The position numbers and the translations under genes were made by a program. The notes under the pieces are model-generated. The model was not told the origin of the DNA and ran no database searches. It saw only the letters and a list, made by a program, of their open reading frames with translations. Source: Ciona intestinalis (Eukaryota > Chordata > Ascidiacea > Phlebobranchia > Cionidae). Taken from it: a DNA stretch of 64,000 nucleotides. How positions within the stretch are numbered: the stretch's first letter is position 1; each line of letters begins with the position of its first letter. This document shows, piece by piece, positions 25,301 to 36,005 of the stretch. The DNA lies in NCBI RefSeq assembly GCF_000224145.3, contig NC_020179.2:2809743-2873742 (forward strand). Direction: 5' to 3'.

Positions 25301-27426
25301 TAGGCCTACAAAATAAGAAATTATAAGGCTCACCATATACTTTAATGTTGACAGAGCTTTCTGTTCTCACATTGCTTAACAAATGACACGAATATTTGCC
25401 AGAATCAAGAAGACTGGCATGTTCTATTAGCAAAGTACTGCACCACTTTATTGTGTTGCTGTCTGTACTTTCACCTGCTACTTCTTCTACACATTTCTTA
25501 AATATTGGCACCTGAAAATGGTATTAATGCTAAAAATTGATGGAGATCAAACTGTACATTAGTTTATGAAACCACACATAGTCTAATTCTTAAGCTGTTC
25601 CCCATGCAGAGATAAATAAATGATAATTTGAACAAAGTGAATTTAGTAAAAACATGCATATTGTGCTGGCGTATAAATTTGAAATACAGCGTCTATTATA
25701 GTTATAAATAGTACACAAACCTTGGTTCGGTTGTTTGGTGTTTTCCATGTTGGCGCTACCGCCCAAAATCTGCTCACGGTTACCGAGCAAGTTACTGAAA
25801 TTTGTCCCCCTTTCAAAACTTCGGTTTGGCGCGCAACTGCTTTCAATCCGCGTGTAATTGGTACTACATCTGTTTAAAAATTAAAGCACGTTTTATTTTG
25901 AAATAATTCACTTTTCCGCGCTTTTTCAAACCTGTGTTTACATTCACAACGATTCGTTTTTCTTCTTCTTCGCTTCGAAAGGTTGCTTTGCATTTCCAAA
26001 AGCCTGCATCATAGTCGGTGACGTTATAGACAGTAAACCCAACAGTTGGGTCATAGGATATCTGCCCCAAAAAATATAAAAATTATAAATACACAAAAAT
26101 TCACGTCAAACGTATTTGTTTTACCCTTTTTGGATGAATATCTGAGGGCACCATTGTCAAATTCACAACGGCATTCTTATGCGTCGGTCTGCACGGTATA
26201 ATCAAATCGCTGTATATTCTAGCATCGACCATTCGGGGTGCGGGTGCAAGAAGGATATTTGGGTCTAAACAAATCGCAGAAATTTACTAAAAAGTCAAAT
26301 TGGAACGAGTTTGAATTTAAAATCGACTGACGAACCAATAAGCTTTGATACTGGTGTAGGCTACGTAACCCGTCAAGGAAAAGCATAAATAAAGGAATGT
26401 AACTTATTTACCCTCGTGTGGTGGAGCAACGACAGTCGTTATAACACAGTTGTTCTGTTTTACATACCTCGAGAGTCGCACCTACTTACTAGTTACCACA
26501 TGCACTGAGTACTGTGGGGTAAGGTTTAGCACATAATATCTAAATATCCTGATCGTGTTTTAGAGTTAACCATAGCCCATGGGAGTTGTGATGAGGATAC
26601 GGTCTTATAGAATTCTTTAAATTGTTTTTGTTTACTACCAAATGGGGCAATAAAATAGAATGAAAAGGTGTCCTTTCTTCCCCCACCCTGCTATACTTTG
26701 TGGGAAATTATTAGCACGGATCACTTACCGAAGACATATACATATGTTAATTCCCTTTGCTTGTTTTTAACCATGGAAGTATCTTGTATCAACGGGTTTT
26801 CCTCGCAGTAATAATAGCCCATATCATCTACAGTTACTGACGACAGTTTTATGCTATTCTTGACATAACGGATACCATTCAAAGTTTCGTATTTCTCAGT
26901 AGTGATTCGGAAATTTCCCCGCTCTCTAACTGAAGGTGGCATATTCCATGATATCAGTTTGTTGTCGATGGTTGTATTAGACACCTCAATGCGGCAACGA
27001 ATACGAAACGGTTCGCCTGTTTGCAGTTGCCTGATCTTTTTTACGACTTTGTCTGTAATTTAATAAATTCGATGTCAAAATAGTTCGTTAAAAAAACCAT
27101 AGTTAAAACTATCGTCCAAAATTTAAGTCCGCAAATTATCCAAAAAATTTTAAATGCGACTAAAACATATTTGTTTGATGGCTACTCTCTGTTTTATTTG
27201 GTTGGCAACAGAGAATATCTTATCGTGTTTTAAACAATTCAAACAACGGTTGTTTATAGGGTTGCTGCTGGGCTATTGTTATATAATTATGTAAATATTC
27301 TGTCCCATTTTACCCCACCCTAATATACTTGGTTTAAAAAAATATTAAACCCTTCCCACCTGGATTTTGTGCACAGAGCGAGCAAGCGGCGCACAAGATC
27401 AGAACAAGTTGGACAGTTAGTTTCAT
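16390..27426 (-). CDS. VEGFR: VEGF-receptor-type receptor tyrosine kinase, five Ig domains
   Basis: Twenty exons: 27426-27360, 27052-26729, 26264-26125, 26061-25932, 25869-25721, 25511-25334, 25195-24824, 24545-24408, 23964-23845, 23556-23459, 23155-22927, 22000-21887, 21527-21233, 20753-20594, 19181-18985, 18621-18481, 17909-17804, 17253-17095, 16818-16728, 16526-16390. They total 3345 nt, 1114 residues. It has a signal peptide ([20 protein letters not shown]), five Ig-like domains to about residue 540, one membrane span near 550-570, and a split tyrosine kinase. Kinase landmarks are [36 protein letters not shown], a Ser/Asp-rich kinase insert, [16 protein letters not shown] and YKDPDYV. The juxtamembrane WEFPRDRL and the activation loop match VEGFRs better than PDGFR/KIT. 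The acidic tail has a few tyrosines (PPLYEDV). Vertebrate VEGFRs have seven Ig domains. The fourth Ig lacks both disulfide cysteines, as VEGFR D4 does. Exon 11 uses a GC donor. Confidence 0.93.
20808..21092 (-). mobile_element. tRNA-like SINE
   Basis: Minus-strand copy inside a receptor-kinase intron. The tail GAATGTAACTTACTTTATCC is at its left end and the inverted A/B-box head is near 21040-21090. A plus-strand SINE tail fragment follows directly (21098-21210). Confidence 0.7.
26513..26697. mobile_element. M1 MITE
   Basis: Palindromic MITE with TACTGTGGGGTAAGG at one end and CCCCCACCCTGCTATA at the other, in intron 2 of the receptor kinase. Confidence 0.7.
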
Positions 27427-28970
27427 CTTCCAAGTAAAAACTAACCAACGATAATCAATATATAACGCTCCAGTATTGATATGGGTTTAGTAATTTCTAA
27501 ATCGTGTTAAACCTCAAATAGAGCAACCGCATTAGCAACGTAGGGCTGTAAAAAAGAGAACCCTTTGTTAGCATTATAGAAATTATTCTATTTATTCTAT
27601 TTGAGTAAGGTTTTACACCAAGGCACGTCAAATAGGGGGCCTGCTGTATGAATTAGAGCAGAGTTGGCCCATTTTCCCAGCACTTAGCACATCGTCACAT
27701 TATACGTTTTTACAAATACGAAACGAGTTTATTCTTCTGAATCTAAACTATAGTCACATTTCGAAACGCGTTTAATTTTACTGGTATAAAAATCTACCCT
27801 GCTCGAGATTCCACTAAAGCAATATTCTACCACAAAAACGTCGACCAATTTAAAAGCCTAAACTTTTAGTTTCACCATCAACTACTTTTAAATGAGCATT
27901 AGGACCACACTCAGTTTCTGTTACACTGCACGCTGCAAAAACTGTACTGAAGCAATTACTACACAACTAAGTTATGAGCGTTTAATTTCATTAGGCGACG
28001 GGCGTAGAACAACTTCTATTTTGAGCGTCCTGAGAAAATTGCCAACTGAGACGCTTGCTCTGAGATCTGATCGGACCCGGGCCTTTACCGGAAGTAATTG
28101 TGAGGAAAATACGACGTTGGCATCGGTGTGCCTGGCTTGCCTCGCACTAAATAAAGACTGGACGCATACCCAAAGACATGCTGTCCTCTGCGTGTGCTGG
28201 CTGACCCGGATATATGCCCCAAGTAGGTAGCACTATCGCTTTGTGCTTAAATCTATGACTGCAAGCTTACGCTTAACATTTGAACACTACATAAATAACA
28301 GAAGAAATATACGTGAGACGGAATCGTTACAACGACGTTACGTAAAACGGCTTCAAGTTTCAGTGACGTGTTTTAGTTTATTTTTAAACGCAAGCCACGC
28401 AACAAATATTTTAAAAGTTGCTTGAAATGAAAGTTTTAGGTTAACGGCATACAATTTTACTTTAGTTTTGCGCAAAAGTCATACGACTGCAATCAAAGAA
28501 AGTAGGTCCAAGACTCAATTTAAACATTTAACATTTTAGGACAATCTAGCAATCAAAAATCCAAGTCATACTAAAAATATTGTCAAAAATCCCAGTCATA
28601 TTAAAATTGAAAACACATCAAAACGCACAATATTATGTAATCAATAAAAAAAATGTGTCTGAAGTCAATCACACAAGAATAAATAAGTGACGCTTTTCAA
28701 AACGACTTTTTCATATATATTTGCTTGCTATTTACAATCAAGGCTACAAAAAATGGTCCCCTAGCCACCAAATATGTTTCAATTAGCCTAATTTTTATGA
28801 ATGGGCAATGTTACGTTACGATACAGTAATAGTGACGCCATACGAACCTTTGTGTCATAACAATGTGGGTGTAACGTGAGAAATATAAATGTCCTGCTAT
28901 CCTATTTCAAGACAAGGCACCCATGTAAGTAAAAGCAAGCTTGAAATGAAACTATCAAAGTAAAATAAGG

Positions 28971-29011
<41 letters not shown>

Positions 29012-29099
29012 CTAAACGCAAGCAGGTATATACGACTTATATCCTGTATAACGTGATTCGTTTTTATTACAGTTTTGGTTTTAAACCAAAAGTTATAAA
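27427..29099. other. Divergent intergenic region
   Basis: Separates the receptor kinase (-) from the unrecognised gene (+) and must hold both promoters. A somewhat GC-richer block at about 27990-28220 contains an unmatched open frame and could be an upstream UTR exon. A (TA)n run lies at about 28977-29007. No other gene was seen. Confidence 0.6.
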
Positions 29100-31629
29100 A
29101 TGTTTAATCAGGATGTCAACCCACAGACTGGAAGTCAAGCCTGCAGACCGGGTGAGTCAGGTTTAAAACTTTATAAATATTTTCTGGTCAGCCGCAGTTA
29201 CATTTATAAATAAATGCTGATTCATCGTAGTAGAGTACAGATTCGAATTGACTGTTTTAGTATAAAATATCCAAGCAGGTTAAGTAAACCAGCGATCTTC
29301 AACCCTTTTTGGCTTGGGGCCACTAGAGTTAGTGACGAACTCATGCACCATGTTTACTTTAAAGCGTCATGAACATTCTTTATGCATATCATCTTGTCAA
29401 TTAAACAGAGTGGTGCTACCGAAGTCTTACACATTAGTGGCTGAGTTTGCTAGTACTGTTGAAAACAAAAAAAATGTAAAAAGTATCTGTTTAGTGCGAC
29501 AAGTTTGTGATGCACTCTTCTATACCTTTTCGTACTGGCGCTTATACGGACCGTTTAGGCTCTAAAATACCAACGTTATTTAAATGTAGCGCTTAGTTCT
29601 TGGCCGATATACAGAAAGCAAGACACTTATTGGGCGAGCTAAATTGATTTTTTTCACCTGAATAGTCAGTAACACTTACAAGTCAAGCATTTTCAACATG
29701 GGCGAAACGGAACGCCCTACACCTCAACCGAAGCGTATTAATCAACAACCAAGAAACACAAACAATATTTTCCAAACTAATGGCAACGCGAATGTAAAAC
29801 AAAAGTTTCCAAAAGGTAAATCCTGTACAAGTTGCATGGGTGTTTTATTAAGAGAAACATTGAACGCTTTCTAAATCATACAGAACACACCCCTTTTTTG
29901 GGTATTTCCTAACTTTCCTATATAAGCTATATGCAGCAAACGATTGTTTTATCTTTGTTACCGAAAATAGTTTAACAAATGTGTGGATTTTCACTCTATA
30001 TGTTGAGTTAAACAAAAAATACACCAGAAGTAACCACAAAGGTTACATGCGCGGTAACTCGTAAGCTGGCACGAGGTGTATGCAACAGATTAAAACGCGG
30101 GTGTTTAACGACTGTCGTTTTCTAGCCACGCGAGGGTAAAGAAAGTTACATTTGTGCATTCATTCATTTACAGCGAAACTCACAACTGCTTTATTCCCGA
30201 TTTAATGAACCCTTTTACAATCTCTCCCACAGCAAATATAAGTAAGATACCAATGTTCAATGAAAGCAACCAGCAGAGGCCTTCCACTGCTCCATGTAGA
30301 TCAAAACGAGCAGTTGGCAACAACTTGTCTTCAACTGTGTTTAACGACCCGCATTACCCCGATTCTCAACAATCGGTGGGAATTTCAAGACCAAAAACAG
30401 GTTTTTAACCGATATATAACTGTTCTTGTAGATATTTATGAAACTACAATGTTCGTATCATATAGTAGGGTGGGGGCAGATGGCGTGCCTTTTTACTACA
30501 TTTTCTTGGCCCATTTGGTAGTAAACAAAATATTCAAAAAATTATAAAATCGTTTCCTTACGTCTCGCATAGACCGTTGTTATTTGTTTAAAACACGATC
30601 AGGGCGTTTGGACATTCTGTACTAAAGGTGTCCTGTGTCACCCCACAGATGCTCACTGGTGTATTCGGCGTATGTTGAAAAGACGTGGTTTCCTTGTTTT
30701 TGGTGTAAAGACATAAACCTTATATGCTGACCTAACTCTTGTTATGCGCGCTCTGGTCCTTATATTAAGGCCGCTGTATGGAATAAGGGGACAACTCCAG
30801 CTTATATCTTGGTTCGCATAGCTTGTCACGTCGCAGGACGCCACTCATGCAGAATAGAATAAAAAAGCCTGCAGTATATAGCAAACATATGGGCTATTGG
30901 GCTACATGGTAATACATTTTAAGTACAATAAATCTCAATGCATTTTGCGCAGCTTGGAAGTACACGAGTCGAAATACAACATCGACTGTGTTTTCATCAG
31001 ACAGCGGGCAAACTAAACCGAGAGTTCGAAAATCACTTCAAAAGAAATCGACAGTTTTCGATACACAAGGCGACGGTGCTGTATCGCCTGAAACGAACAA
31101 AACTCACAAAATCAAACTCTCAAACACGTTTCGATCAAGCGTTATGTCTCAAAAACAAGAACCGTTGAGTCCAAGGTCGTTCGTTAAGTCATTTGAGATG
31201 AAATGTAGCTTGTCCAATGGTTGCAACGTAGTTGAAGAAAGCCGACCGCATGTTGGAATACGCAGTAACAACGGCTATGTTTCGAAGAACCGATCTTCGC
31301 AAAGCAGAGTTATGGGTGGACAGGAGAATAGAGTTACGGACGTTATAACTAGCGCTAATTCAAACGGGTTGATCAATTATATAAGAGGGAAGAAACCAAC
31401 GACAGAGATCGAAGAATCGACTCCTTGCTGGAGCAATGAAGCAAAACAGAAGAGCAGTTTATGGTCAAGCGGTTTTAATCCAAGCAAAATTGCCGATAGA
31501 AGCACGGCCGCTAAAATAACAGAATCGACTATTTTTTCAAGCGATAATGCAAAGCCAGGGCTATTTTCAGCTGATGGTAAATGTTCTCCGATGAAATCAA
31601 TTAAAATAAACAAACAAGTTTTGCCCTAA
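29100..31629 (+). CDS. Unrecognised, probably disordered protein with ST-[IV]-F motifs
   Basis: Four exons, 29100-29151, 29666-29815, 30233-30400 and 31001-31629, join in phase (1-2 at each junction) to 999 nt, 332 residues. The product is rich in Ser, Asn, Lys and Gln, has no signal peptide or membrane segment, and is predicted disordered from composition. A short motif recurs along it: YKSSIFN, NTNNIFQ, SSTVFND, KSTVFDT, NTFRSSV, ESTIFSS. Such spaced [ST]-x-[IV]-F motifs distantly recall Jupiter/HN1-type microtubule-associated proteins, but no diagnostic block is present and I do not assign it. The ATG follows a pyrimidine-rich AG (29062-29072), which could be a UTR splice site or a trans-splice acceptor. 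The consistent phase of four exons argues that it is real. Confidence 0.6.
30465..30652. mobile_element. M1 MITE
   Basis: Starts ATAGTAGGGTGGGGGCAGATG; the right end is degenerate (GTGTCACCCCACAG). It lies in the last intron of the 29100 gene. Confidence 0.65.
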
Positions 31630-31690
31630 TGGCTTGTTCTTTAAGCAGTTGTTTAGCAATGGTGCCCAGAATTTTAAAAGACGTTAACAT

Positions 31691-31885
31691 ATATAGTAGG
31701 TTGGGGAGGATGGGACACCTTATCATTATATTCTCGTCCTATTTGGTAGTAAACAAAGAACAATCAAAAAATTATAAAACCGTATCCTAACGACTGCCAT
31801 AGACCGTTGTTAATTGTTTAAAACACAATCAGAGTTTTTGAATGTTATATGCTTAAGGTGTCCCATCTTTCCCTATAGTATTCTA
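31691..31885. mobile_element. M1 MITE
   Basis: TATAGTAGGTTGGGGAGGATG start and GGTGTCCCATCTTTCCC end, just downstream of the 29100 gene. Confidence 0.7.
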
Positions 31886-32274
31886 TATTGTTAGTATTTG
31901 CACTATAGGCAGGATAAAGTATCAAATGCTAAAATTAAACATCAATGTTGTTTTACACGCAGCAATATAAACATGCTCCGTGCAGCGTTTTCATTGACCC
32001 CGTGTCGAAAACCTGGTTATTTTGTCTTTTCTTAATGGCCAATTTAAATCGGAAAATGTGCTTTCATGTATACAGATTTTATTAGCATGTATATAATGGT
32101 ACACATTACAATGCACATAACAGGGTACATACAGGTAATTTCTGGGTACGTAATAAATAGAAACTTGTTCGTTTTCTTGCCGGTGCTCCTGTTTAAATTG
32201 TAACGGAATCTGTAAAAACAAGGAGATATAAATCTGCCAACGTAGACTTATGATACGTGCTAACGTATCTAATG

Positions 32275-32462
32275 TATAGTAGGGTGGGGAAAGATGGAAC
32301 ACCTTTGGAACATAATATTAAAATTTCCTGATCGTGTTATAAACAATTAACAGCGGTCTATACGGGAGTCGTGGGGATATGGTTTTATAATTCTTTGAAC
32401 TATACCAAATAGGACGGAAAATAGAATAAAAATGTGTCTTATCTTCCTTTGTCCGACTGCAT
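32275..32462. mobile_element. M1 MITE inserted after the segmental duplication
   Basis: Starts TATAGTAGGGTGGGGAAAGATG and ends GTGTCTTATCTTCC. The equivalent point in the other duplicate (about 35995) is uninterrupted, giving an empty site. Confidence 0.8.
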
Positions 32463-32479
32463 CATACACACCTGTTTAT

Positions 32480-33003
32480 TTAAAATACCGCCATGCAATC
32501 CGCCACGATTCTTCCAAATCGTTCAACCTCGAAGTTTACAGTCCGATTAGTACATGCAATTAGTCCTTCGGGTTGTAACGACCTACGGAAATTATATTAT
32601 GAAATATTTGCAAGACATAATTAAAACAAAAAATACTGACATAACATTACAATTGGCATATAGTGTTTGAACTAAAAAGTATGTTGCTCTGTAAGTCCAG
32701 GGAACTTCTACGCCCCCTCGGATGGTATTGTCAAGTTCGCGTCTCATGCATGTGTCAATTAAATGGTACGTAGGTTGAGAACGCCTATGGCGATTAGACG
32801 CGTCTTGGTTTAACTCCGAGAGTTGTGCATCAGAACCTATAAAAACATAACTTAATGCAATTAGCGCAAACGCAAGATAGCTTAAACCAAACGCAAGATA
32901 CCTTAAACTTTGCAGGCAATCTGTACTTTATTTAACAAAACTTACCATATAAAGTATGAAAACACACGACGACCAGTACAACAGTAAATACGGTGTTTCT
33001 CAT
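32480..33003 (-). CDS. Secreted four-cysteine peptide precursor, paralogue A
   Basis: Exons 33003-32946, 32836-32641 and 32582-32480 sum to 357 nt, 118 residues. It has a clean signal peptide (MRNTVFTVVLVVVCFHTLYG) and a 16-residue acidic spacer. A furin-type site RHRR follows, then a mature region of about 82 residues with four cysteines (TCMRRE, ANCNV, IACTN, ADCMA) and one N-glycosylation sequon (NRT). Intron 2 is only 58 nt (GTCAGT...CCGTAG), but it is needed to keep frame and is conserved in the paralogue. The layout is that of a processed cytokine- or hormone-like ligand. I recognise no family, and the function is unknown. The minus strand has AATAAA overlapping the stop codon. A close paralogue lies at 36006-36520. 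Confidence 0.75.
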
Positions 33004-33190
33004 TCTGATATGCGTCTTTTATCACCACCGCAATGTATAATTATGAATAATATCTATTTAACGAAAAGGTAAGAGGGGTAAGTTAGGTCAAAATTCAACT
33101 ACATACGTTTAAAACGTTCTATCTCGTCACTTTCCACCTTGATGGTATTCCAGGTAGAATAGTGTACCTTTGCAGTCCATCTTCTTGCGC

Positions 33191-33197
33191 TTATATA
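33191..33197 (-). promoter_or_regulatory. TATA box of secreted-peptide gene A
   Basis: Minus-strand CCCTATATAAGCGC about 190 bases upstream of the ATG, identical in the paralogue (36708-36714). Conservation of position and sequence supports it as the core promoter. The start of transcription is inferred only. Confidence 0.55.
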
Positions 33198-33438
33198 GGG
33201 CTGTGAACGGCTCCACGGAAGCCGTGCATATATATTTGCGCATTCAAATCGTTCAAAGTTTGCGAATAAACAAATAAAAACCAAATCGAATCGAATCTAT
33301 TTATAACAATGTCGCAATCGTATTTGCAAGAGATTACTACGTCATGAAGTGGTTTAAGATATTCTGCTACCATAGAGAAATAATATAATTTAACTAATAT
33401 AATTAGTTCTCTCTACGATTGCGGACGTTTGTTCTGAG

Positions 33439-33877
33439 CAGAGCCATAGAAATACCGAGTAGTCCAACCCATTGTTACGTAAAAGGTAAAGTGATCGCCA
33501 TCTTGTTTCCAAAATAACACACAGCGGTATGGGGAAAATGCATGTTTTTCGGTAATTTGAAAGAAAACTTGGATTTCAAAATAAATTTAAAGGTTGAAAA
33601 GTCTAAAAACATGTGTTATTTGTTTTCTGTATAAAAAAAAGTCAAAAAATTGATTTGGAAGCGGTTGATTTGTAACATTTTAGTCATTTAATGCGGCTAA
33701 ATTTATATATTTTTTCAAAAAATGTTTGGTAAGGTAAATAGAAGCTGTTTTACGCCTTCCCACAAAAGGAAATCGCAAATAAAACTTCGTTTAAATTCAA
33801 TGCGAAAGTCACTGCTTTTGCTCTATTTTGAACACACAAAGACGGCAATTGGACTACTCGTTGTTTCCATGACTCTG
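33439..33877. mobile_element. hAT-type MITE with 8-bp target duplications
   Basis: A 439-bp element starting CAGAGCCATAGAAATACCGA and ending TTGTTTCCATGACTCTG. The ends are imperfect inverted repeats of about 30 bp sharing GAGTAGTCCAA. It is flanked on both sides by GTTCTGAG (33431-33438 and 33878-33885), the 8-bp target duplication expected of hAT transposons. It has no coding capacity. Confidence 0.88.
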
Positions 33878-34879
33878 GTTCTGAGGAAAGACACTTAACT
33901 ACCTTCAATCGTTAGAACTCGGTTATCACGAATGGGTTTTATAAATTGTCAACCAAACAGTCAAAAAATAATCGCTTACGAAGCTGCAGCATACGTGGTA
34001 TACTCATACTCCACCCGTGCATAAGCGGTATACGCGGTATTTCAATCTTACACAACCATTTCTCTGTAACTTTACTTCTATAAAAATAAAGTCTATAGTG
34101 TTACTTTTAATACGAAGGATAAAGAAATATTTTAACCAGAAAACGTTTCTTTCCGTTTAACTTGCTTCGATGAGACACCGTTTGTTTGTCTCACCGTTTG
34201 TGTGTCTCATACCACGTTTAAATGTTACCAAAAATGAAATAATACGCTTCATGTTTGTATAAATCGCTGCATTTGATTCGTTTGGTGCTTTTCAATTTGG
34301 TTCATAAAGAAATTCTTGAAAATTTGAGGTGATCATTTCCGCCGGAAAGCGATGAGATCGTTCGTGGGTGTTAATAAGCGCGTATACCATATATTATACA
34401 AGTATAGTAAGGTGGGGTAAAATGGAACTTGGGATAAGAAGGAATAATTCTTTTAACTAATAGATTGTGCAAATGGATTCTAAACTTTTATGGCAGAAAA
34501 TTTATATTAACTTATAATGAAGTTTAAATTTTGGCTAAATAATGGTATTGCTAGACTATTTCTTCGCATAAACGCCTTCTCCTAAATAAACTCTCCAAAT
34601 GCCTGTGACTCTAATTTTCAAATATATATTTTCAACACCCCATCTTGGTAATATATATAAATTACCGCTTACATATACATCATTAAAGTGCAAACAAACT
34701 TAAGGTTGGGTATTATTGTACTTATTGCAAACATACTGGATCGATGATTTAAACTTGGAAACAAAGTATTTTTTATTTGTAATGTGATCAAAAATTAGAA
34801 TCCTTTTATGCTCATTTCCAACTATTGAAAAAGACTATTTCTATTTACCACCAATTTTTATTGTTTACATTTTACAACA

Positions 34880-35453
34880 GTGGTTCCATAGATATATCTA
34901 TGGTGGTTCTCAACCGTCGGTCCGCGGACCGGTGATTGTCCGCGTCAACTTTCCTGCCGGTCTACCATATATATTTCAATTTTATACCTCAATTCCAAAA
35001 TGCAAAATGTTGAAGTCTTGTCCATTGATAAAAGAAATTAAACATCAAATATTAATCTGATTCAGAACTTCGCCAGTTCCGTAATTTGCAGCTTTGTGAC
35101 GTAACATAGAGTTTGCAGCCTTGTGACGTAACATAGAGTTTGCAGCCTTGTGACGTAACATAGAGTTTGCAGCCTTGTGACGTAACATAGAGTTTGCAGC
35201 CTTGTGACGTAACATAGAGTTTGCAGCCTTGTGACGTAACATAGAGTTTGCAGCCTTGTGACGTAACATAGAGTTTGCAGCCTTGTGACGTAACATAGAG
35301 TTTGCAGCCTTGTGACGTAACATAGACATGGTCTACTTTGGATTTTATCGCACGTCACAATGCTGCGAGTTTTGTGCTAGGCCAAGGTTTACCGGTCCGA
35401 AAATTTGTTTCAAAATTTTACCAGTCCGCAAGCTAAAAAGGTTGAGAAACAGT
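34880..35453. mobile_element. hAT-like non-autonomous element carrying a minisatellite
   Basis: Left end CAGTGGTTC...GGTGGTTCTCAACCG followed by TCCGCGGACCGG. The right end CCGCAAGCTAAAAAGGTTGAG...AACAGTG is its inverted counterpart. No clear target duplication was seen. Confidence 0.55.
35086..35327. repeat. 27-bp minisatellite, about nine copies
   Basis: Unit TTTGCAGCCTTGTGACGTAA plus CATAGAG, repeated about nine times with almost no variation. Because 27 is a multiple of three, several frames stay open across it; these are not genes. Each unit carries TGACGTAA, a CRE/ATF-like octamer. Confidence 0.95.
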
Positions 35454-36005
35454 GGTAATACTAATCAGTTTTGGCGCTCGCTGTTTATGGTCGTAAAAAT
35501 ACTGTCGAATAACCCGGTAACAATGTAATATTACTCTGTTTAGCATTAAAGAAGATCTCCTTAAACTCTCCTATTTTACCCCGTGTCCCACTTTCCCCAC
35601 CGTGCTATTTATTTATTTTTAATTGCACGGGGCAGGCTATAAAGAAACTAAATCGAACCCAACTTAGATGTTAATGTTACACGCAGTAAAATAAACATGC
35701 AGCGCCTTCATTGACGTTTTGTGTCAAAAACTGGTTTAATATTGTCTTTTCTTAAGAGCTAATTTCAAGCGTATAACGTTCTTTCACATACATAGTATAT
35801 TGGCATGTACACAACACAATTCACGTAGCAGGGTATACAGGTAATTTCTGGGTATATGTAAATTATAATAAATAGAAACTTGTTTGTTTTCTTGTCGGTG
35901 CTCCTGTTTAAATTGTAACGGAATCTGCAAAGGCAAAGTATTTTAAATCTGCCACCGTATAGACTTTGCATACGCACTAACAATGTATCTTACACACCTG
36001 TTCAC

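Larger units (their letters stand above)
31940..33345. repeat. Segmental duplicate A (secreted-peptide gene plus promoter)
   Basis: Matches 35665-36862 along its length: 3' flank, three exons, two introns and about 350 bp of upstream sequence. It differs by scattered substitutions and by an M1 MITE (32275-32462) present only here. Confidence 0.85.
34400..35610. mobile_element. Large M1-type element with nested insertions
   Basis: Begins TATAGTAAGGTGGGGTAAAATGG and ends TCCCACTTTCCCCACCGTGCTA, the two inverted termini of the M1 MITE. It is 1.2 kb instead of about 190 bp, because a hAT-like element containing a 27-bp minisatellite sits inside. Confidence 0.6.

Noticed and set aside
27892-28230. 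112-codon plus-strand open frame in the divergent intergenic region
   Set aside because: No recognisable domain, no splice partners, and unremarkable composition. It is more likely UTR or promoter sequence.
35045-35358. Open frames with nine repeats such as MLRHKAANS
   Set aside because: They are translations of the 27-bp minisatellite. Its unit is a multiple of three, so several frames stay open by arithmetic, with no splice context or homology.
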